5,810 nt of DNA from JBEVMS01 sp040508515 (GTDB taxonomy: Bacteria; Pseudomonadota; Gammaproteobacteria; Xanthomonadales; Rhodanobacteraceae), in contig JBEVMS010000331.1 of assembly GCA_040508515.1 (NCBI GenBank), forward strand, positions 1 through 5,810, in the 5' to 3' direction. The notes beneath the pieces were generated by a model, which saw nothing but the letters and a program-made list of their open reading frames with translations, searched no databases and was not told the origin of the DNA. Each line of letters starts with the position of its first letter. Position 1 is the stretch's first letter. This document shows, one piece after another, positions 1-5,810 of the stretch. The translations under genes and the position numbers were made by a program.

Positions 1-756
1 CAGCAAAACGACGAGCTACGCGTGTACTACCAGCCACAGGTGGATGCGCGCAGCGAGGACATTATTGGAATGGAGGCGCTGCTGCGTTGGGAGCATCCGC
101 AGCTCGGTTCGATCGGACCTTCTTTCTTTGTGCCGCTGGCCGAGGAAAGCGGCTTGATCGTCTCGATCGGCGAGTGGGCCTTGCGAACCGCCTGCCAGCA
201 GGCGCAGGCGTGGCAGCGCCGCTACGGCTTGCGGTTACGCTTGGGGATCAACCTGTCGGCGGTGCAACTGATGCATCCTAACCTGCTGGCCATGATCACC
301 GATGTTTTGCACGAAAGCGGGCTGGAAGCCCAGTTGCTGGAATTGGAAGTCACTGAAAGCCTCAGCGTGAAGGCCATCCCACACCTGCTCGAAACCCTAC
401 AGGCGTTGCAGGCACTTGGTTGTAGCGTGGCTATCGATGATTTCGGCACCGGCGCGGCCTCGCTCGACTACCTGCGCCGGCTGCCGGCCAATCGCATCAA
501 GATCGATCAGAGCTTTGTGCGCAATATCGGCATCGACCCGGACGACGAAGCCATCGTGCGTGCGACCGTGGATATCGCCCACCGGCTCAAGCGTAGCGTG
601 ATCGCCGAAGGCGTGGAGGTCGAGCAGCATCTGCATTTTTTACGTGCCACCGGCTGCGACGAGCTGCAGGGCTATTTGTTCTGCAGGCCCTTGCCCACGG
701 CCAGTTTCGAACACCTGCTGAGTGAGCGTGAGCATTTGCTGGAAAATGCTCTCTAG
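1..756 (+). CDS. EAL-domain cyclic-di-GMP phosphodiesterase, C-terminal part (5' end outside window)
   Basis: The reading frame is open from base 1 to a TAG at 754-756, giving 251 visible residues that cover essentially one whole EAL domain. This domain hydrolyses cyclic-di-GMP to linear pGpG and favours motility over biofilm. The signature residues of an active enzyme are present (window residue numbering): E-A-L-L-R at 25-29, the Asn of GINLSA at 84, the E-V-T-E motif near 116-119, the Asp pair of IDDFGTG at 146-147, the Lys of RIKIDQSFV at 167, the Glu of VIAEGVE at 203 and the Gln of LQGYLFCRPL at 223. After DDFGTG the usual Y-S-S is A-A-S, a mild variation in loop 6. The match to the domain starts at the window edge, so the true start and any GGDEF, PAS or sensor domains lie upstream. 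A GTG at 22 is in frame but falls inside the conserved first strand and is not the start. Family assignment is very secure; the exact gene is not identifiable. Confidence 0.96.
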   Translation, partial: QQNDELRVYYQPQVDARSEDIIGMEALLRWEHPQLGSIGPSFFVPLAEESGLIVSIGEWALRTACQQAQAWQRRYGLRLRLGINLSAVQLMHPNLLAMITDVLHESGLEAQLLELEVTESLSVKAIPHLLETLQALQALGCSVAIDDFGTGAASLDYLRRLPANRIKIDQSFVRNIGIDPDDEAIVRATVDIAHRLKRSVIAEGVEVEQHLHFLRATGCDELQGYLFCRPLPTASFEHLLSEREHLLENAL

Positions 757-851
757 CGGCGCTTCGCTTGAGACTCGGCGACACCGGCCGCATAGTCTAA
801 GCGGCACTTACGTCCACGTTTGGGTTGCCATGCGCGTTTCCTAACGATGGC

Positions 852-891
852 GACCTGCCCGTTGGCGGGCGTTGGTGTACGGGTGCAGGTC
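852..891. repeat. Imperfect inverted repeat upstream of the rpoE promoter
   Basis: GACCTGC (852-858) is exactly complementary to GCAGGTC (885-891). The stem can continue with CCGT (859-862) against ACGG (879-882), leaving a two-base bulge. A competing small hairpin lies inside it: GCCCG (857-861), loop TTGG, CGGGC (866-870). It sits between the EAL gene stop and the rpoE promoter, upstream of the expected sigma-E transcript start, so it would be in the EAL gene's read-through RNA or act as DNA. Function is unknown. Confidence 0.4.
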
Positions 892-907
892 CCGTGCCGG
901 CACTTTT
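877..907 (+). terminator. Weak candidate terminator of the EAL gene transcript
   Basis: A seven-pair stem with one G-U pair (877-883 with 891-897, seven-base loop) is followed, after six bases, by TTTT at 904-907. It is the only stem with a downstream T run between the EAL gene and rpoE. The T run is short and separated from the stem, so intrinsic termination would be inefficient. It competes with the inverted repeat at 852-891 for the same bases. Confidence 0.3.
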
Positions 908-913
908 GTAGCT

Positions 914-940
914 GAACTTGGGGCCATCATGCAGGTCAGA
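914..940 (+). promoter_or_regulatory. Sigma-E (RpoE) autoregulatory promoter of the rpoE operon
   Basis: The -35 element GAACTT is at 914-919 and the -10 element TCAGA at 936-940, separated by exactly 16 bases. The established E. coli sigma-E consensus is GAACTT, a 16-17 base gap, and TCTGA, so only one base of the -10 differs. Transcription would start near 945-947 and give a leader of about 60 bases before the rpoE ATG at 1007. Position directly ahead of rpoE is what known autoregulated rpoE/algU promoters show. It also argues against longer rpoE reading frames starting at 872 or 929, because those codons would lie upstream of the transcript start. Confidence 0.85.
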
Positions 941-991
941 ACACAATCCATTCCTTCCGACGGCGTTACACAGCAAGTGACTGCGACAACC

Positions 992-997
992 AAGGAG
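992..997 (+). promoter_or_regulatory. Ribosome binding site that fixes the rpoE start
   Basis: AAGGAG lies nine bases before the ATG at 1007. No comparable site precedes the in-frame alternatives at 872, 929 or 977. Together with the sigma-E promoter at 914-940, this selects 1007. Confidence 0.8.
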
Positions 998-1006
998 TCG
1001 GTCCGG

Positions 1007-1600
1007 ATGGGCGAAAACGAACTGGATCGCGCGCTGGTCGAGCGTGTGCAGGGTGGCGACAGACGCGCTTTCGACCTGTTGGTACGCAAATATCAGCACA
1101 AGGTGCTTGCGTTGATTGGCCGCTACGTACACAACCACGCTGAATCGGAAGATGTGGCGCAAGAGGCGTTTGTGCGCGCCTGGCGGGCGATTGGCTCGTT
1201 CCGCGGCGAAAGTGCGTTCTATACCTGGATGTACAAGATCGCGGTCAATACCGCCAAAAACCATCTGGTCGCGCTGGGCCGGCGGCCACCGGCGGACGAT
1301 GTTGCCATTGAGGATGCGGTCTTCATCCCCGGCTCCGAGCGGATGCAGGAAACCGCCACGCCGGAACGTGAATTGCTTCGGCAGGAAATTGAACAAACCG
1401 TGTTCGCCACTGTCCAAAGCTTGCCCGAGGAGCTGCGTGTCGCGATTACTTTGCGTGAAGTGGATGGCCGCAGTTATGAGGAAATCGCTGAAATGATGGG
1501 TTGCCCGATCGGTACCGTGCGATCACGTATTTTCCGAGCGCGTGAGGCGATTGATCAAAAGCTGCGGCCGCTGTTGTCGGACCGTGAGGATCGGACATGA
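1007..1600 (+). CDS. rpoE: RNA polymerase sigma-E factor (ECF sigma, AlgU/RpoE type)
   Basis: Encodes a 197-residue ECF sigma factor (E. coli RpoE has 191) that directs RNA polymerase to envelope-stress promoters. The N terminus, ELDRALVERVQGGD, matches the RpoE/AlgU start. Region 2 spans about residues 20-90, with the core-binding stretch EDVAQEAFVRAWRAI and the -10-recognition part SFRGESAFYTWMYKIAVNTA. Region 4 spans about 130-185, with the helix-turn-helix SYEEIAEMMGCPIGTVRSRI that reads the -35. The linker carries the family's GRRPP. The frame is open further upstream, but 1007 is chosen for the AAGGAG site, the family length and the promoter position. The stop overlaps the rseA start as ATGA, so the sigma and anti-sigma factors are probably made in coupled amounts. 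It is expected to act on its own promoter at 914-940 and be held at the inner membrane by RseA. Orthology to rpoE/algU is clear. Confidence 0.97.
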   Translation: MGENELDRALVERVQGGDRRAFDLLVRKYQHKVLALIGRYVHNHAESEDVAQEAFVRAWRAIGSFRGESAFYTWMYKIAVNTAKNHLVALGRRPPADDVAIEDAVFIPGSERMQETATPERELLRQEIEQTVFATVQSLPEELRVAITLREVDGRSYEEIAEMMGCPIGTVRSRIFRAREAIDQKLRPLLSDREDRT

Positions 1601-2292
1601 CTGAACACAATCGCGAAAATCTCTCCGCCAGCATGGATGGTCGTCTTGCCGACGACGAGTTGCGTTTCATGCTGCGCCGAATGGAACACGATCATTCATC
1701 GCAGCAACGCTGGTCGCGCTACCACGTGGTGCGCGACTGTCTGCGCGGCGAGTTGCCGCTGCTCAGTAGCGCCGATTTCAGCACGCGCGTGATGCTGGCC
1801 ATTGATCTTGAGCAATCCGGTGCCAAAGCCGTGGTGCAACCCGCACTGCCACGGCGACGCTGGTTGCATTGGTCGGCGGGTGGAGCGATTGCCGCCAGCG
1901 TCGCGGTTGCCGCCTTGATGACCTCGCAGCCGGCCGGCCAGCGGCCCTTCACGCCGCCGGCCGAGATTGTGCGCACGGATACCGGGCAGCTCACTAGCAG
2001 CACTGGCACAGACGATATGGCCTCGGCACCGGTGAAAATCGGCTCGCCGGCAGTGGTGCCACCTTGGCTCAGCAGCAATGCGGCTTCCTCGCTCAGCCAG
2101 CAAGCGTCGGCGACCTTGGGCGTTATGCCCAATGGCGGCATGGCCTTCAGTCGCTCGCGTAGCCTGGAGCCATACCAGTTGCATCATTACCGTGCGGTGC
2201 GGGGCAATGACGGCAGCTACCTGCTGTTGATCGATCCGGCCGATGCCGCCCCTCCGGTTGGTCCTGCCGCGGCGCGGGCGGTCGATCGTTGA
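1597..2292 (+). CDS. rseA: Anti-sigma-E factor, single-pass membrane protein (RseA/MucA type)
   Basis: A 231-residue protein. Residues about 5-75 resemble the RseA N-terminal domain that wraps the sigma factor: NLSASMDGRL, then WSRYHVVRDCLRGELP, then FSTRVMLAIDLE, matching the pattern of E. coli RseA. After a basic patch (PRRRW, 85-89) one hydrophobic segment, about 91-109, should cross the inner membrane with the N terminus inside. The remaining roughly 120 residues would be periplasmic; they are rich in Ser, Ala, Pro and Gly and I do not recognise them as the enteric RseB-binding region. In known systems DegS, RseP and then ClpXP degrade RseA under stress and free sigma-E; that this happens here is inferred. 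The start overlaps the rpoE stop (ATGA), with GAGGA at 1586-1590 as ribosome binding site. The C-terminal part appears lineage-specific, and no rseB follows. Confidence 0.9.
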   Translation: MTEHNRENLSASMDGRLADDELRFMLRRMEHDHSSQQRWSRYHVVRDCLRGELPLLSSADFSTRVMLAIDLEQSGAKAVVQPALPRRRWLHWSAGGAIAASVAVAALMTSQPAGQRPFTPPAEIVRTDTGQLTSSTGTDDMASAPVKIGSPAVVPPWLSSNAASSLSQQASATLGVMPNGGMAFSRSRSLEPYQLHHYRAVRGNDGSYLLLIDPADAAPPVGPAAARAVDR

Positions 2293-2299
2293 GCGTGCT

Positions 2300-2342
2300 T
2301 TGCGGGACGCGTGTTGCCTTCGTCCCGCAAGCCCTGCTTTTT
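2300..2342 (+). terminator. Stem-loop after rseA with delayed T run (partial terminator or attenuator)
   Basis: TTGCGGGACG (2300-2309) pairs perfectly with CGTCCCGCAA (2321-2330) around an 11-base loop, starting eight bases after the rseA stop. A run of five T is at 2338-2342, but seven bases separate it from the stem, so it is not a classical intrinsic terminator. Lying inside the likely rpoE-rseA-mucD operon, it could lower mucD expression relative to rseA or protect the upstream message. The stem is certain; its role is inferred. Confidence 0.5.
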
Positions 2343-2352
2343 CATTGAATAT

Positions 2353-2375
2353 CGCGCCACCTGTCGGTTGGCGCG
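2353..2375 (+). repeat. Second stem-loop in the rseA-mucD gap
   Basis: CGCGCCA (2353-2359) and TGGCGCG (2369-2375) form a seven-pair GC-rich stem with a nine-base loop. No T run follows, so it is not an intrinsic terminator. It lies 24 bases before the mucD ribosome binding site and would be in the mucD leader of a read-through transcript. I see no convincing sigma-E or sigma-70 promoter in this gap. Confidence 0.4.
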
Positions 2376-2412
2376 CAGTGCCTTGTTGCCATTGTTTCCA
2401 AGGAGACGTCTT

Positions 2413-3855
2413 ATGACCCGACCCCTCATACGTAATCTTGTTTGCAGTGTGGTGCTGCTTGTGGCGCTCGACGGCGCGGTACAGGCGCAGTCGCCTCCCG
2501 CCGTCGCCGCCTTGCCGGATTTCACCGGCATCGTGCAGAGCAATGCCGGGGCCGTGGTTCATGTGGAGGCCAAGTATTCCGGCAAGTCCCGCATGTCGGG
2601 CGCATCCGGTCAGGATCTTCCCGATGACGAGCAGGATTTGCTGCGACGGTTCTTCGGGATGCCGATGCAGCCCTCGCCAGCCGATCAGCAACGCATCTCG
2701 GTGGGCTCAGGTTTCATCCTGTCTAAGGATGGCTACATCCTGACCAATAACCATGTGGTCGAGGATGCCGATTCGGTGACGGTGCGGCTACAGGATCGGC
2801 GCAGCTTGGTCGCCAAGGTGGTCGGCACCGATCCGAAGTACGACATCGCCTTGCTCAAGGTGACGGCGGGCGCACCGCTGCCGGCGGTGACCATCGGCGA
2901 CTCGCGCGCGCTCAAGCCGGGCCAGTGGGTGCTGGCGATTGGCTCGCCGTTTGGCTTTGATTACACCGTCACCCAAGGCATCGTCAGCGCGGTTGGACGC
3001 AACCTGGGGAGCCAGGATCAGCCCTATACGTCGTTTATCCAGACAGACGTGCCGATCAATCGTGGTAACTCCGGTGGTCCGCTGTTCAATCTGCAAGGCC
3101 AGGTGGTGGGTATCAATTCGCAGATTTATTCAAGCACCGGCGGTTACCAGGGCGTGGCGTTTTCCATTCCCATTGACGTGGCGATGAGCGCGGTGGAGCA
3201 GCTCAAGACGAGGGGTTACGTCTCGCGCGGCATGCTTGGTGTGATGGTGCAAGGGGTCAGTGCCGACATGGTCAAGGGTTTCGGCCTGGGTGCTGAAACG
3301 GGCGCAGCGGTCACCAGCGTGGAGCCCGGCAGTGGCGCGGAAAAAGCGGGGCTGCGCGCTGGCGATGTGATCCTCTCCTTCAATGGCACCGCCATCGATC
3401 AGGCCTCCGACTTGCCGCCTCTGGTGGCGACTACGAAACCTGGCAGCCAAGCCAGCGTAGTGATTATGCGTGGCGGCAAGCGACAGACCGTGCCGGTGAC
3501 GATTACCGAATTGCCGCGCGACAAGAACGGTGTGGAAACCGCCTCATCAAGCCAGGCCAAGAGCGGCGCCGCAGCGCTGGGATTGACCGTGCAGGAAGTG
3601 GACAATGCCGCTCGCAAGTCGTTGGGTCTGCAGGCCGGTGAGGGCGTGGTGATCAGCAATGTCAATGGTGCGCCGGCGGCTCAGGCGGGCTTGCAGGCTG
3701 GCGATGTGATTCTGATGGTCGGCCAGACACGGGTCGGTAGCGTGGCGCAGTTCCGCGCTGCCACCGCAGAGGTCAAGCCCGGCGAGACGGTATTGCTACT
3801 GGTACGGCATGGCGACACAACCGGCTTTGTCGGGTTGACGCTGCCCAGCAAATGA
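2413..3855 (+). CDS. mucD: Periplasmic trypsin-like serine protease with two PDZ domains (HtrA/DegP family, MucD type)
   Basis: A 480-residue secreted protease that degrades misfolded envelope proteins. The start at 2413 has AAGGAG at 2400-2405, seven bases upstream, and begins a signal peptide: basic MTRPLIRN, hydrophobic core to about residue 20, likely cleavage after Ala25 (AVQA before QS). The protease domain spans about 30-265 with a full catalytic triad: His114 in TNNHVVED, Asp144 in YDIALLKV and Ser220 in RGNSGGPLFN. The loop between the signal peptide and the catalytic core is short, as in MucD/DegQ rather than E. coli DegP. PDZ1 covers about 272-365 and PDZ2 about 388-475; each contains the same motif, GLRAGDVIL or GLQAGDVIL. 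In Pseudomonas, MucD is the last gene of the algU-muc cluster and restrains AlgU activity. Here it directly follows rseA, so it is probably co-transcribed from the sigma-E promoter and acts as negative feedback on stress. Assignment is firm; the mucD name rests on gene context. Confidence 0.96.
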   Translation: MTRPLIRNLVCSVVLLVALDGAVQAQSPPAVAALPDFTGIVQSNAGAVVHVEAKYSGKSRMSGASGQDLPDDEQDLLRRFFGMPMQPSPADQQRISVGSGFILSKDGYILTNNHVVEDADSVTVRLQDRRSLVAKVVGTDPKYDIALLKVTAGAPLPAVTIGDSRALKPGQWVLAIGSPFGFDYTVTQGIVSAVGRNLGSQDQPYTSFIQTDVPINRGNSGGPLFNLQGQVVGINSQIYSSTGGYQGVAFSIPIDVAMSAVEQLKTRGYVSRGMLGVMVQGVSADMVKGFGLGAETGAAVTSVEPGSGAEKAGLRAGDVILSFNGTAIDQASDLPPLVATTKPGSQASVVIMRGGKRQTVPVTITELPRDKNGVETASSSQAKSGAAALGLTVQEVDNAARKSLGLQAGEGVVISNVNGAPAAQAGLQAGDVILMVGQTRVGSVAQFRAATAEVKPGETVLLLVRHGDTTGFVGLTLPSK

Positions 3856-3862
3856 CGGCCAT

Positions 3863-3900
3863 CCAATGCGCTCGGCGGTCACTGCCGGCGAGCGCATTGG
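3863..3900 (+). terminator. Long GC-rich stem-loop after mucD, without T run
   Basis: CCAATGCGCTCG (3863-3874) pairs perfectly over 12 bases with CGAGCGCATTGG (3889-3900). After one G-G mismatch the stem continues with CGG (3876-3878) against CCG (3885-3887). It begins seven bases after the mucD stop. This is the strongest stem in the window and probably ends or stabilises the 3' end of the sigma-E operon message. There is no T tract on either strand beside it, so intrinsic termination is not assured. Confidence 0.55.
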
Positions 3901-3925
3901 GGGCTTGCCGGTTCCATGCGATAAT
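3897..3925 (+). promoter_or_regulatory. Candidate sigma-70 promoter of lepA with extended -10
   Basis: GATAAT at 3920-3925 matches the TATAAT -10 in five of six bases and is preceded by TGC (3917-3919), the extended -10 arrangement. A poor -35, TTGGGG (3897-3902), lies 17 bases upstream and overlaps the last four bases of the mucD stem-loop. Transcription would start near 3932, leaving a leader of about 66 bases before lepA. An extended -10 can compensate for a weak -35. The call rests on sequence pattern only. Confidence 0.5.
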
Positions 3926-3997
3926 GCCGAATTCGTATTGCCACCGGGGCGATACCTGTCGGCGCACGACGCTTGACGGACACCAACTAGCGTGCCC

Positions 3998-5784
<1,787 letters not shown>

Positions 5785-5788
<4 letters not shown>

Positions 5789-5810
5789 TCATCGGCAATC
5801 GTCGGGCCGG
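5785..5810 (+). CDS. Possible start of a downstream gene, cut by the window end
   Basis: An ATG at 5785 overlaps the lepA stop as ATGA and stays open to the window end (MIIGNRRAG, eight full codons plus two bases). AGGA at 5774-5777 gives a ribosome binding site seven bases upstream. In related bacteria the gene after lepA is usually lepB, signal peptidase I, but these residues are too few to recognise and do not resemble a hydrophobic LepB N terminus. The overlap could be chance and the real next start could lie beyond the window. Confidence 0.25.

Noticed and set aside
787..805. Small hairpin GCCGC (787-791) with GCGGC (801-805) after the EAL gene
   Set aside because: It has only five pairs, a nine-base loop and no T run, which is common by chance in GC-rich DNA. 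It is not convincing as a terminator.
825..853. TTGCCA at 825-830 as a sigma-70 -35 box for a second rpoE promoter
   Set aside because: No acceptable -10 box lies 16-18 bases downstream; the bases there are GC-rich.
872..1006. N-terminal extension of rpoE from an ATG at 872, 929 or the GTG at 977
   Set aside because: The added residues have no counterpart in the RpoE family. The 872 and 929 starts precede the expected transcript start at about 945-947, and none has a ribosome binding site like the AAGGAG before 1007.
797..1417. 206-codon open frame on the - strand opposite rpoE
   Set aside because: It is antisense to the conserved sigma factor and covers the sigma-E promoter on the other strand. 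No domain is recognisable.
2311..2412. N-terminal extension of mucD from a GTG at 2311
   Set aside because: It would run through the post-rseA hairpin and bury the signal peptide behind 34 residues. The ATG at 2413 has a good AAGGAG site and a typical signal sequence.
1696..2691. 331-codon open frame on the - strand opposite rseA and mucD
   Set aside because: It spans two real genes and their gap. Its composition is dominated by Arg, Gly, Ala and His without a motif, and it has no supporting promoter or ribosome binding site.

Overview
The window is about 60% G+C chromosomal DNA from a gammaproteobacterium. The protein sequences and gene order fit the Xanthomonadales/Lysobacterales, most likely a Rhodanobacteraceae- or Xanthomonadaceae-type organism. 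That placement is inferred from recalled family resemblance, not from a search. Every convincing gene is on the + strand, and the region is an ordinary conserved core locus rather than a mobile or accessory island.

Layout. Bases 1-756 are the 3' part of a gene encoding an EAL-domain cyclic-di-GMP phosphodiesterase whose start lies outside the window. A 250-base spacer follows, rich in inverted repeats, and ends in a near-perfect sigma-E promoter (GAACTT, 16-base gap, TCAGA). Next come rpoE (sigma-E/AlgU, 1007-1600) and its membrane-anchored anti-sigma factor rseA (1597-2292), overlapping as ATGA. A 120-base gap with two hairpins leads to mucD, a secreted trypsin-like protease with two PDZ domains (2413-3855). 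A 142-base gap holding a long GC-rich stem-loop and an extended -10 sigma-70 promoter leads to lepA (EF4 GTPase, 3998-5788). An ATG overlapping the lepA stop may begin another gene, cut by the window end. No untranslated stretch exceeds 300 bases.

How the genes work together. RpoE is held inactive by RseA at the inner membrane. Envelope stress triggers RseA proteolysis and frees RpoE to transcribe its regulon, apparently including its own operon through the promoter at 914-940. MucD is the periplasmic quality-control protease that removes damaged envelope proteins and so damps the signal. The locus lacks rseB/mucB and rseC/mucC between rseA and mucD, unlike enteric and Pseudomonas versions. 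lepA follows the sigma-E cluster in several gammaproteobacteria but here appears to have its own housekeeping promoter. I saw no tRNA, rRNA, CRISPR array, insertion sequence or attachment site. I did not find a previously undescribed system. The most informative observations are regulatory: the autoregulatory promoter and the structured intergenic regions.
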